Part shown: positions 29,150 through 35,388 of the stretch, piece by piece | How the letters are laid out: each line of letters opens with the position of its first letter | Numbering within the stretch: position 1 is the first letter of the stretch | NCBI GenBank assembly: GCA_043801115.1 | Contig: JAZDMJ010000029.1 | Span: forward strand, 1-35,388 | Source: CAZHUN01 sp043801115 | GTDB lineage: Archaea; Iainarchaeota; Iainarchaeia; Iainarchaeales; UBA10191 | Direction: 5' to 3' | Length of the DNA stretch: 35,388 bases | Notes under the pieces: model-generated | Databases searched by the model: none | Seen by the model: only the letters and a program-made list of their open reading frames with translations | What the model was told of the DNA's origin: nothing | Made by a program: the position numbers and the translations under genes

Positions 29150-30974
29150 ACTCAAATGCGGACTCGAAGTGCACCAGCAGTTGAATACGGGAAAACTGCA
29201 CTGTCGCTGTCCCTCTCTATTGCACGAAGAAGCCCCCGAAAGAGTCGTACGCAGAAAAATCCGAGCGGTTGCGGGAGAATTGGGACAAACGGACGCCGCC
29301 GCGCGCGAAGCGTTCTTGAAAGGCACTACTTTCGCCTACGAAGCCTTCGACGACTGCAATTGTTTGGTCGACTTGGACGAAGAACCGCCCCAAAGCGCGG
29401 ATTCGGAAGCCGTCGACATTGCGCTGCAAATCGCGCTCATGTCGCACTGTTTGATTCCGCCCAAACTGCAAACCATGCGCAAAACAGTAGTAGACGGGAG
29501 CAATGTTTCCGGATTCCAGCGCACCACGCTGATGGGAACGGACGGGTGGATTGAAGTTTCGGGAAAAAAATATTCCGTGTTAGGAGTGATATTGGAAGAA
29601 GACGCGGCGCGGCCCGTGCGCAAGGACGAAGCGCGGAACGAAATCGTTTATCGATTGGACAGATTGGGAATTCCATTGATCGAATTCGCAACGGGTCCCG
29701 AAATTTCTTCCCCTTCCGAAGCCAAAGCAGTCGCGCTCGCCATCGGACAATTGTTCCGGCTCACGGGAAAAGCGCGGCGCGGTTTGGGAACCATCCGGCA
29801 GGATTTGAACATTTCCATCGAAGGAGGAGCGCGCATTGAATTGAAAGGCGTGCAGGATTTGGACAAAATGGACTTATACGTGGAAAGGGAAATGGAGCGC
29901 CAGGAAAAACTGCTCGAAGTCAAAGACGCGCTGTTGGAGCGGGGCGTTTCGGAAAAAACATTGAAAGAGTCGCAAATTGAAGAAATTCCCTCGCAAAACG
30001 CGGGCGCGAAACTGCTGCAGGGAAAGCGCGTTTTCTTCCTCCGCCTCCCGCATTGTAAAGATTATTTGGGAAAGGAAATCCAGCCCGCGCGGAGAGTGGG
30101 AACCGAGATCGCCGGCTACGTGAAAGCGCGCGCGGGATTGAAAGGCTTTATCCACTCGGACGAAAACCTTTCCAATTACGGATTTTCAAGCGAGTTTTTG
30201 CAATTGTTGAGTTCAAAAGTGCAGGCGAGCGACGCGTGGGCGCTCGTGGCCGAAAACAACCCTGAAAAAGCCAAAAAAGCGCTCGAAACCGTGCGCGAGC
30301 GCTGCATCCAATTATTGAAGGGGATTCCGGAAGAAACGCGCAACGCATTGGAAGACGGAAACTCGGAATACTCGCGCCCTTTGCCCGGAGCCGCGCGCAT
30401 GTATCCCGAAACCGACCTCGCGCTCGTTGATGTTCCGCACGAGCGGTTGAAAGCGTTGGAGAAAAAACTGCCCAAGAGTTTGGAAGAGCGGATGAAAGAC
30501 TATTTGAAGCTTGGCCTTTCCAAGCAAGTCGCGGAAAATTTGAAACTGTCCAACTTCGCTCCTTTTTTCGAAAAAATGGTTGCAGAGAAAGTGGAAGCGA
30601 AAAGCGCGGCGTGGCTGTTATTGGAAGGATTAACGCAGTTGAAACGCGAAAGGGTTGCGGTTGAAAAGATTTCCGAAAAAATGCTCGAAGAAGCGCTGAA
30701 GGCAAAAATTCCGAAAGAAAGCGTGTTGGGCGTTTTGTCTGAATGGAGCCGTGCGCCGCACAAATCGCTCGCCGAAATCCGCGGTGAAACACTTTCAAGC
30801 GCGGAATTGGACAAGCTCGTTTTGGAAATTGTTCGAAAGAACGAAAAATTCGTCAAAGAAAAGGGCACGCAGGCCATCGGCGCGCTGATGGGCGAACTCA
30901 TGCGCGAGGCGAAGGGAAAAATTTCCGGCAAGCAAGCCAGCGAAGCGCTCAAAAAAGCGATTGAAAAATCTTAG
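29142..30974 (+). CDS. gatE: Glutamyl-tRNA(Gln) amidotransferase subunit E
   Basis: 610 residues starting GTG 29142, chosen because the conserved start PKLKCGLEVHQQLNTGKLHC follows at once. Binds Glu-tRNA(Gln) and phosphorylates/amidates the Glu. GatB/E signatures: LEVHQQLNT, zinc-type cysteines HCRCPS and DDCNC, KTVVDGSNVSGFQRTTLMG, GIPLIEFATGPEISSP and RRGLGTIRQDLNISI. The archaeal GAD-type insertion follows in the middle, and the C-terminal YqeY-like helical tail (MGELMREAKGKISGKQ) contacts tRNA. Length is normal for archaeal GatE. Its TAG shares four bases with the stop of the convergent zinc-finger gene. Confidence 0.95.
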   Translation: MPKLKCGLEVHQQLNTGKLHCRCPSLLHEEAPERVVRRKIRAVAGELGQTDAAAREAFLKGTTFAYEAFDDCNCLVDLDEEPPQSADSEAVDIALQIALMSHCLIPPKLQTMRKTVVDGSNVSGFQRTTLMGTDGWIEVSGKKYSVLGVILEEDAARPVRKDEARNEIVYRLDRLGIPLIEFATGPEISSPSEAKAVALAIGQLFRLTGKARRGLGTIRQDLNISIEGGARIELKGVQDLDKMDLYVEREMERQEKLLEVKDALLERGVSEKTLKESQIEEIPSQNAGAKLLQGKRVFFLRLPHCKDYLGKEIQPARRVGTEIAGYVKARAGLKGFIHSDENLSNYGFSSEFLQLLSSKVQASDAWALVAENNPEKAKKALETVRERCIQLLKGIPEETRNALEDGNSEYSRPLPGAARMYPETDLALVDVPHERLKALEKKLPKSLEERMKDYLKLGLSKQVAENLKLSNFAPFFEKMVAEKVEAKSAAWLLLEGLTQLKRERVAVEKISEKMLEEALKAKIPKESVLGVLSEWSRAPHKSLAEIRGETLSSAELDKLVLEIVRKNEKFVKEKGTQAIGALMGELMREAKGKISGKQASEALKKAIEKS

Positions 30975-31171
30975 AACTGTTTTCCCGCGAATTTGCGCGC
31001 GTTGCGCAGGCATTTTTTGTGCCAGTACTGTCCCATCCACTTTTTTTCCGTCCCCGGCTTGCCACACAACGAGCATTCGTTCGCGTATTTAACGTCTCCG
31101 CTCTCCGCTTCCGTTTCCGCTTCGGCGGGCGGAGCCACTTCCTCTTTTTTTCCGAACAGGTTGAAGGCCAT
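30971..31171 (-). CDS. Small zinc-finger protein
   Basis: 66 residues from ATG 31171. An acidic, Pro/Ala-rich N-terminal linker leads to CSLCGKPGTEKKWMGQYW then HKKC: C33-x2-C36 and H51-x2-C54, a compact zinc-binding knuckle. A second in-frame ATG at 31195 is possible but would lie on the TATA element shared with the divergent ABC gene, so 31171 is preferred. No function is known; related short zinc-ribbon proteins are common in small archaeal genomes. Confidence 0.7.
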   Translation of the reverse strand: MAFNLFGKKEEVAPPAEAETEAESGDVKYANECSLCGKPGTEKKWMGQYWHKKCLRNARKFAGKQF

Positions 31172-31193
31172 GCAATGAACGAGTGGTTTTGGC

Positions 31194-31202
31194 ATTAAAA
31201 AA
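31194..31202. promoter_or_regulatory. Central TATA element, zinc-finger gene / ABC operon
   Basis: ATTAAAAAA lies 23 nt from the minus start at 31171 and 24 nt from ATG 31226. It is the only strong AT box in the 54-nt spacer. Confidence 0.5.
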
Positions 31203-31225
31203 CCATTGCCCTTTCTCTCTATTTC

Positions 31226-32206
31226 ATGAACTGCGTTGAAGTGCAAAATTTGTCCAAAAAGTTCAAAGACTTGGAAGCGGTCAAGGGAATCTCGTTCTCC
31301 ATCCAGGAAGGCGAACTGTTCGGACTGCTCGGCCCGAACGGGGCGGGAAAGACGACCACTTTGAACATGCTGTCCACGATGATGCTTCCCACTTCGGGAA
31401 AAGCGTTCGTGTGCGGAGTGAATGTAGTGGAAAAGCCGGATGAGGTGCGCAAAAACATTGGAATGGTCTTTCAAGACCCCGCGCTGGATCTGGACTTGAC
31501 GGCGAGGGAAAATTTGCAATTGCACGCGGAATTGTACGGTTTGAAAAAAGAAGAAATGAAAAGCGCGGTCGAACGCGTGTTGGCGCTCGTCGACTTGAAA
31601 GAGTTTGCCAACAAGCAAGTTCGCACCTTCTCGGGCGGAATGAAAAGAAGGCTGGAAATTGCCAGAGGATTGATGCACAGGCCGCGCGTGCTTTTTTTGG
31701 ACGAGCCAACTTTGGGACTCGACCCGCAGACGAGGGCAACGATTTGGACGTACGTGCAAAAGCTCGCCAAGCAGGAAAACATGACCATTATTCTCACAAC
31801 GCACTACTTGGACGAGGCGGACGCGCTGTGCAACCGCATCGCCATCATCGACCACGGAAAAATCGTCGCCATGGACACTCCAACCAATTTAAAAAAAGCG
31901 CTCAAAGGGGAAAGAGTGGTCGCCAAATCGAAAGACGCGAATGAATTGGCCAAGCTTTCCGTCAAGGCGAGCACGGTCGTCCAAACCGACCACGAAGTTT
32001 CTTTTACTGTAGAGAATGCGAGCGCTTTCATTCCGAAACTTGTAACGGAAGCGCAGAAGAAAAAAATAGAAATCGAAACCATTGAAACGCACAAGCCATC
32101 GCTGGACGACGTTTTCCTGCAAGTAACGGGAAAAGCGATGAGGGACGCGGAAATCGACTCTTCCGAAGCGTGGATTGAACGAGCGAGAGCGCGGAGGAGA
32201 ATGTAA
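31226..32206 (+). CDS. ABC-2 type transporter ATP-binding protein (DrrA/NatA-like)
   Basis: 326 residues. Walker A GPNGAGKTT, Q-loop MVFQDPALDLDLT (the short 'DPALD' form of the DrrA group), signature FSGGMKRRLEIARGL, Walker B VLFLDEPTLGLDP and switch His in LTTHYLDEAD. The extra C-terminal domain (about 225-310) ends in KPSLDDVFLQVTGKAMRD, diagnostic of DrrA-like subunits. Works with the permease encoded at 32206 to export drugs, lipids or glycans; substrate unknown. The stop and the next ATG overlap by one base (TAATG). Confidence 0.94.
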   Translation: MNCVEVQNLSKKFKDLEAVKGISFSIQEGELFGLLGPNGAGKTTTLNMLSTMMLPTSGKAFVCGVNVVEKPDEVRKNIGMVFQDPALDLDLTARENLQLHAELYGLKKEEMKSAVERVLALVDLKEFANKQVRTFSGGMKRRLEIARGLMHRPRVLFLDEPTLGLDPQTRATIWTYVQKLAKQENMTIILTTHYLDEADALCNRIAIIDHGKIVAMDTPTNLKKALKGERVVAKSKDANELAKLSVKASTVVQTDHEVSFTVENASAFIPKLVTEAQKKKIEIETIETHKPSLDDVFLQVTGKAMRDAEIDSSEAWIERARARRRM

Positions 32207-32943
32207 TGGCCGGAATCTTGACGCTCTGGAAAAGAGAATTGCTATTGTACACGCGCTACAAGTCGAGAATCATCGGAAGTTTGGGCGTTCCATTCTTCTT
32301 CCTCGTCTCGCTCGGATTCGGACTCAACGCCGTCATTCAAACGGGAAACGTTTCCTACTTTGCCTTTCTTGCTCCGGGAATCGTGGGAATGATGCTCTTG
32401 TTCAACGGAATGTTTTCCGGACTCTCCGTCATTCAGGACAGACAGTTCGGGTTTTTGAAAGAAATGCTCGTAGCGCCCATTCCCCGCTCTTCCATCGTGC
32501 TGGGAAAGGCGTTCGGAAACGCGACCACTTCCGTCGTCCAGGGACTGCTCGTGCTCGCCATCGCCATTATTTTGGGCCTTTCGCTGAACTGGCTCATGCT
32601 GCCCGCCATCATGCTCACCATGTTCCTCATTTCCATCGGATTTGTCGCGCTCGGAGTAGGGCTCGCCGCCATTCTCACCGACCCGCAGGGATTCCAGTTC
32701 ATCATGAACTTTCTCGTATTTCCCCTCTTCCTGCTCTCGGGCGCTCTTTTTCCCCTAAGCAATTCCCCGCCCGCACTGCAAACCGTCGCCTACGTCGACC
32801 CGCTCACATACGGAGTGGACGCATTGAGAGGACTCGCGCTCGGAGCCAACCACTTGCCCTTATGGATTGACTTTACCGTCATCATCGCGTTTTCCGTTGC
32901 AATGGTATTGATTGCGACGTGGCTGTTCCGCAGAATGCAATAA
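32206..32943 (+). CDS. ABC-2 type transporter permease (DrrB-like)
   Basis: 245 residues, six predicted TM segments. N-terminal LTLWKRELLLYTRYKSRIIGSLGVPFFFL and FAFLAPGIVGMMLLFNGMFSG, then DRQFGFLKEMLVAPIPRSSIVLGK, the coupling-helix region typical of ABC-2 permeases; SGALFPLSNSPPALQTVAYVDPLTYGVDALRGL is the near-invariant C-terminal block. Forms the membrane channel for the ATPase at 31226. Ends directly against the convergent hydrolase gene. Confidence 0.94.
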   Translation: MAGILTLWKRELLLYTRYKSRIIGSLGVPFFFLVSLGFGLNAVIQTGNVSYFAFLAPGIVGMMLLFNGMFSGLSVIQDRQFGFLKEMLVAPIPRSSIVLGKAFGNATTSVVQGLLVLAIAIILGLSLNWLMLPAIMLTMFLISIGFVALGVGLAAILTDPQGFQFIMNFLVFPLFLLSGALFPLSNSPPALQTVAYVDPLTYGVDALRGLALGANHLPLWIDFTVIIAFSVAMVLIATWLFRRMQ

Positions 32944-33432
32944 TCAGCCCGTGTTCAATTCCCACAATTTCAACGCCTGCTTGGAGAAAGCGCCGCCAAA
33001 ACTGCTGCCCGTCAAATTCGGCAGAATTCGCACCGAAAATCCTTTGTCGAACGCATTCATTGCGGTGGAAAAAATGCAACACTGCGTGTCAAACCCCGCC
33101 AAATCCAATTGTTCGATATTTTTCTTTTTCAATCTCTGTTCGAACCCTTTCGCGTCGAACGCGCTGAACGAAGCACGCGAAAATGTGTTTCCCGAAAACG
33201 CGAACGCTTGCACTTCTTCCGCCAGCTTCGCCTTCGGATCCTTTTCCGTCAGCTCTTTAAAGCCTGCCTTCCACAATCCCGAACCCGACTTGTTCACATA
33301 GCGCAAAAAGATAACATCATCATACTCGCAGAATTTTTTCTGCAAAAACTTTTCCAAATTCTTGAAAATGCGCTTCGTATGTTTATTCTTGAAATATTCC
33401 TGCGCATCGACCACGATTAACGCTTTTTTCAT
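32944..33432 (-). CDS. Isochorismatase-like cysteine hydrolase
   Basis: 162 residues. The fold signature is present: Asp9 in LIVVDAQEYF, and the nucleophile Cys119 in LAGFDTQCCIFSTAMNAFDKGF. The catalytic Lys usually found in [FY]-x-K-x-x-Y-S-A-F is Arg86 here (FSRASFSAF). Family members hydrolyse nicotinamide, isochorismate or small amides; the substrate and the effect of the Lys-to-Arg change are unknown. The start overlaps the stop of the LAGLIDADG gene (ATGA at 33429-33432), so it may depend on that gene's transcript. Confidence 0.85.
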   Translation of the reverse strand: MKKALIVVDAQEYFKNKHTKRIFKNLEKFLQKKFCEYDDVIFLRYVNKSGSGLWKAGFKELTEKDPKAKLAEEVQAFAFSGNTFSRASFSAFDAKGFEQRLKKKNIEQLDLAGFDTQCCIFSTAMNAFDKGFSVRILPNLTGSSFGGAFSKQALKLWELNTG

Positions 33433-34115
33433 GCAAGAACGCTTGTTGCATTTGTTTTAAAAGGTCGAATATGGAACCCTTCTAACCTGTCCAAATGGTG
33501 CTTGTTAGAAAAGCCGACAATTTCCAAATACGCTTGAATGCTTTCCTGTTTTGTAATCCGCAAGACGTGAGCGTCGCCGGATTTTGTGATTCTCGTCGTT
33601 TCGATGCCGTTTTCCACCAGAATTTTCTTGGCCTGCTCTAAAAGCGGCTTTGCGTTCATTTTCAGCGCCATCACCAAATAATGCGGGTAAAACTTTTTCT
33701 GCGAAGCGAACTGTTTTGTATAACGGCGGAAAATCGAACCGTCCGTATTCCAAATGCCTCGAACACAGGCGAGGCGAAATTCTTTGTCAGTCATGATTGC
33801 CGGCGGAATCGCCATTGAGTTCGGCTTATCTCCAACCGGAATGCCTAAGTTTTGAAAAAATTCAAACACCCGCTTGTTGGCGATGTGGAACCGCGTCGAA
33901 TTGTCCGATTTTCGAATGAATAACCTTCCTTTCACGCCAAAATTTTGCTGAAAAGCGGGAGAAACAAATTCGCGATAGTAGGGAAAGTCAAAACGACTTC
34001 CTGTAAACGCAACTTCCCAACGCCATCGCTTTTCGGTTCTCGCAAAATAGCAAGAAAGGCAACCATCTCCCAAAAGCGCGCCAACGACTTCGGCTAACTC
34101 TGCATTCAATTGCAT
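33429..34115 (-). CDS. LAGLIDADG homing endonuclease, free-standing
   Basis: 228 residues from ATG 34115. Two LAGLIDADG helices: LAEVVGALLGDG (7-18, catalytic Asp17) and LACVRGIWNTDG (115-126, catalytic Asp125), making a single-chain two-motif enzyme with the beta-sheet DNA-binding regions between and after them. The frame stays open upstream to 34241, through the 3' half of the tRNA gene, but that part has no conserved motif; an AT element (ATTAATTG, about 34137-34144) 22-30 nt upstream of 34115 supports the shorter start. The gene is AT-rich compared with its neighbours, which points to acquisition. It is neither inside an intein nor an intron that I can see; it lies just downstream of an intron-containing tRNA-Lys gene. 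Confidence 0.85.
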   Translation of the reverse strand: MQLNAELAEVVGALLGDGCLSCYFARTEKRWRWEVAFTGSRFDFPYYREFVSPAFQQNFGVKGRLFIRKSDNSTRFHIANKRVFEFFQNLGIPVGDKPNSMAIPPAIMTDKEFRLACVRGIWNTDGSIFRRYTKQFASQKKFYPHYLVMALKMNAKPLLEQAKKILVENGIETTRITKSGDAHVLRITKQESIQAYLEIVGFSNKHHLDRLEGFHIRPFKTNATSVLA

Positions 34116-34170
34116 GTCCAAATTGCGAATTACATCAATTAATCCGTTTTGAAGCCAGTTTTCCGGTCGA

Positions 34171-34183
34171 AAAAAGAAAAAAA
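34171..34183 (-). terminator. Oligo-T terminator of tRNA-Lys
   Basis: On the minus strand the tRNA 3' end is followed after one base by a T-rich run (T6-7, C, T5) characteristic of archaeal intrinsic termination. Confidence 0.6.
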
Positions 34184-34184
34184 G

Positions 34185-34285
34185 CGAGCCCAGGGGGATT
34201 CGAACCCCCGACACCCTGATTAAGAGTCGCACCGAGAACATTTCTTCATTCTCACAGGTGCTCTACCAGGCTGAGCTATGGGCCC
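34185..34285 (-). tRNA. tRNA-Lys(CUU) with a non-canonical intron at position 30/31
   Basis: Mature length 74 nt without encoded CCA: acceptor GGGCCCA/TGGGCTC with discriminator G73, D-stem GCTC/GAGC, D-loop AGCCTGGTA, anticodon stem CCTGA/TCAGG, loop CTCTTAA with anticodon CTT at 34224-34222, five-base variable loop, T-stem GGGGG/CCCCC with TTCGAAT. G73 and the G1-C72 pair fit archaeal tRNA-Lys. A continuous cloverleaf forms only if 27 nt (34228-34254) are removed from the 5' strand of the anticodon stem. TATA (TTTTAAT, 34312-34318) lies about 30 nt upstream and contains the dus stop codon. Confidence 0.95.
34228..34254 (-). other. 27-nt tRNA intron with perfect bulge-helix-bulge
   Basis: In the precursor, exon AGAG pairs with exon CTCT (outer helix), CACC pairs with intron GGTG (central 4-bp helix), and intron GAGAA pairs with TTCTC (inner helix with a loop of 10 nt). 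The bulges are TGU and CGA, both exactly 3 nt on opposite strands. Cutting between bulge bases 2 and 3 on each strand (TG^T, CG^A) joins G30 to A31 and restores the anticodon stem. The usual archaeal site is 37/38. Confidence 0.9.
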
Positions 34286-34311
34286 ACTTGAAAAGAAGTG
34301 AAACAGCAGGC

Positions 34312-34318
34312 TTTTAAT
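34312..34318 (-). promoter_or_regulatory. TATA box of tRNA-Lys overlapping the dus stop codon
   Basis: On the minus strand ATTAAAA is about 27-33 nt before the tRNA 5' end at 34285. The dus stop (TAA, 34316-34314) is inside it. Confidence 0.5.
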
Positions 34319-35276
34319 CGCTTAAGGCGAGCGAGCGAATTAATTCATCCAGAACTTTTCCGAACCCTTCCAGCGATTTCGCTTCGGCGAATTTTTTCCG
34401 CCACTCGGGCGCGCTGGAAAGCCCGCGCGGAAAACCGATCCAGTACTGCCGGCACGCGTTGTCCGAAAGTTCGAACTCTTCCGCAAGCTCCAAAAAGCGC
34501 TCTCCCTCTTCCTGCATCGCCCGCGCATCGCGGACGGGAATCTTTTGGCCCGCCAGCGCCGCGTTCGCCTGCTGAAAGAAAAACGCGTTTCCAATGCACG
34601 CGCGGCCGACCATTTCAAAATCGCACTTTGTTTCCTTTTTCATGCGGACAACGTCTTCGGGCGTCCAAATGTCCCCGTTTCCGATGACGGGAATTTTGAC
34701 GGCTTTTTTCAGCGCGGCGATTTTGGACCAGTCGGCTTTTCCCGAATATCCCTGCACGGCTTTTCGTGCGTGCAATGCGAGCGCAGAAGCGCCCGCCTTT
34801 TCCGCCGCGCGCCCTACTTGCAAAAAAGTTTCCTCTTTCAACCCCAAGCGCATTTTGATGGAAACGGGCTTTTTCGTTTCGCTTCGAATGGCCGAAATAA
34901 TTTCGGCAATTTTTTCCGGCTCCTGCATGAGCGAAGCGCCGTACTTTCCCCGCACGGCTTTTTTTACGGAACAACCGCAATTCACGTCATACAGCGCAAA
35001 GTCAAACGACGCTTCCAGTTTTTTCACCGCGTTCGCAAAGTCCGAAGGAAAATCGCCAAACAACTGGCAGCCCGCGGGCTTTTCCGCGTCCGCGATGCGC
35101 AGCATTTCAGAAGTTTTGCGGTTTTTCTGCAATACGGACTTGGCCGAAATGAGTTCCGTGTATGCGAGCCCCGCTCCGTACTCTCGGCACAGCACGCGAA
35201 AGGCGATGTTGGAAACGTCCGCCATGGGCGCGAGCAACACTTCGCTGTCGAGTTTCAGTTTTCCGATGGAAGACAT
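34314..35276 (-). CDS. dus: tRNA-dihydrouridine synthase
   Basis: 320 residues. FMN TIM barrel that reduces uridine to dihydrouridine in the tRNA D-loop. LLAPMADVSNIAFRVLCREYGAGLAYTELIS is the family start; YDVNCGCSVKKAVRGKYGASLM carries the catalytic Cys102 (usual form N-x-G-C-P; Pro is Ser here); SIKMRLG and ALALHARKAVQGYSGKADW bind FMN and RNA; VIGNGDIWTPEDV and VGRACIGNAFFF bind the FMN phosphate. The C-terminal helical domain is present. It lies just upstream of tRNA-Lys on the same strand, and is divergent from a P-loop kinase gene. Confidence 0.94.
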   Translation of the reverse strand: MSSIGKLKLDSEVLLAPMADVSNIAFRVLCREYGAGLAYTELISAKSVLQKNRKTSEMLRIADAEKPAGCQLFGDFPSDFANAVKKLEASFDFALYDVNCGCSVKKAVRGKYGASLMQEPEKIAEIISAIRSETKKPVSIKMRLGLKEETFLQVGRAAEKAGASALALHARKAVQGYSGKADWSKIAALKKAVKIPVIGNGDIWTPEDVVRMKKETKCDFEMVGRACIGNAFFFQQANAALAGQKIPVRDARAMQEEGERFLELAEEFELSDNACRQYWIGFPRGLSSAPEWRKKFAEAKSLEGFGKVLDELIRSLALSD

Positions 35277-35296
35277 ATGCAGAAAGCCAAAGCAAG

Positions 35297-35304
35297 TATT
35301 TTAA
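35297..35304. promoter_or_regulatory. Central TATA element, dus / P-loop kinase
   Basis: TATTTTAA lies 21 nt from the dus start at 35276 and 24 nt from ATG 35328 within a 51-nt spacer. Confidence 0.5.
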
Positions 35305-35327
35305 TCGGAAACCTGCCCAATTCGACC

Positions 35328-35388
35328 ATGAAACTCGTCTTCATCTATGGACCGCCTGCCGCTGGAAAACTCACCGTCGCGAAAGAGT
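35328..35388 (+). CDS. P-loop kinase-like protein, N-terminus only
   Basis: The first 20 residues are MKLVFIYGPPAAGKLTVAKE, a hydrophobic strand followed by a Walker A loop G-P-P-A-A-G-K-L-T, as in small AAA/shikimate-kinase-like nucleotide kinases. The window ends here, so class and substrate cannot be told. The start is supported by the TATA element 24 nt upstream. Confidence 0.75.
   Translation, partial: MKLVFIYGPPAAGKLTVAKE

Noticed and set aside
31172..31195. Earlier start (ATG 31195) for the zinc-finger protein
   Set aside because: It would place the start on the TATA element shared with the divergent ABC gene; the 31171 start fits the spacing seen in four other pairs.
34116..34241. 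N-terminal extension of the LAGLIDADG protein to 34241
   Set aside because: It would run through the 3' half of tRNA-Lys and its terminator, has no conserved sequence, and the AT element fits a start at 34115.
34185..34285. Canonical 37/38 intron in the tRNA
   Set aside because: The anticodon loop CTCTTAA is continuous; only removal of 34228-34254 restores the anticodon stem.
1..35388. Reassignment of TAA as a sense codon, suggested by two in-frame TAAs
   Set aside because: TAA is the normal, correctly placed stop of many intact genes here (for example those ending at 1183, 8956, 16471, 17927, 26784, 28882, 32206 and 32943).
1..35388. CRISPR array, rRNA, integrase or complete insertion sequence
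   Set aside because: No regularly spaced repeats, rRNA-like sequence or recombinase motifs were seen.

Overview
The window is a gene-dense stretch of an archaeal chromosome. The archaeal assignment rests on gatD plus gatE (the archaeal Glu-tRNA(Gln) amidotransferase), an archaeal/eukaryotic-type prolyl-tRNA synthetase ending in Tyr, an archaeal-type ATP-dependent DNA ligase, a short archaeal triosephosphate isomerase, a ZPR1 zinc-finger protein, a TGS-domain DRG-type GTPase, TATA boxes about 25 nt before start codons (leaderless transcripts), and a tRNA-Lys with a bulge-helix-bulge intron. Many short membrane proteins, heavy gene overlap and unusual family choices (type 1 IPP isomerase, RNase HIII-like enzyme) suggest a small-genome DPANN-like lineage such as Diapherotrites or Micrarchaeota. 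That placement is inference.

Layout. 1-242: end of a NYN-domain gene. About 243-3560: a visibly AT-rich island with a Cys-repeat lipoprotein, an Mrr-like nuclease gene broken by an in-frame TAA, and a membrane protein. 3594-3653: a probable C/D-box sRNA with variant boxes, just before an RNase HIII-like gene. 4352-8956: a membrane-bound winged-helix regulator divergent from a MacB-type ABC export operon (ATPase, secreted Ig-like/membrane protein, permease, lipoprotein); three of these proteins share an F-D-x-N motif. 8959-11268: minus-strand tatD, coiled-coil and ZPR1 genes. 11319-14460: plus-strand metallo-beta-lactamase, HemK-like methyltransferase, deoxyribosyltransferase-like protein, a 41-residue protein and the GTPase. 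14457-20168: a secreted protein, a DUF296 protein, threonine synthase, a CYTH protein, and a coupled three-gene PIN/GNAT operon. 20165-25530: proS divergent from a DNA ligase gene split by an in-frame TAA, then membrane/surface genes. 25531-26162: vapBC-like module. 26242-30974: idi, tpiA, gatD, a small membrane gene, gatE. 30971-35388: a zinc-finger protein, a DrrAB-type ABC exporter, a cysteine hydrolase, a LAGLIDADG endonuclease, intron-containing tRNA-Lys(CUU), a dihydrouridine synthase, and the start of a P-loop kinase.

The signals most worth checking are the sRNA whose C and D boxes carry matching variants (AUGACGA with CCGA, twice), a 13-bp sequence GTAGTGCCTAACT repeated four times in the same orientation between 9.2 and 14.2 kb, the tRNA intron at the non-canonical position 30/31, in-frame TAA codons inside conserved regions of two genes, and five divergent gene pairs with 50-55 nt spacers that each hold one central TATA-like element.
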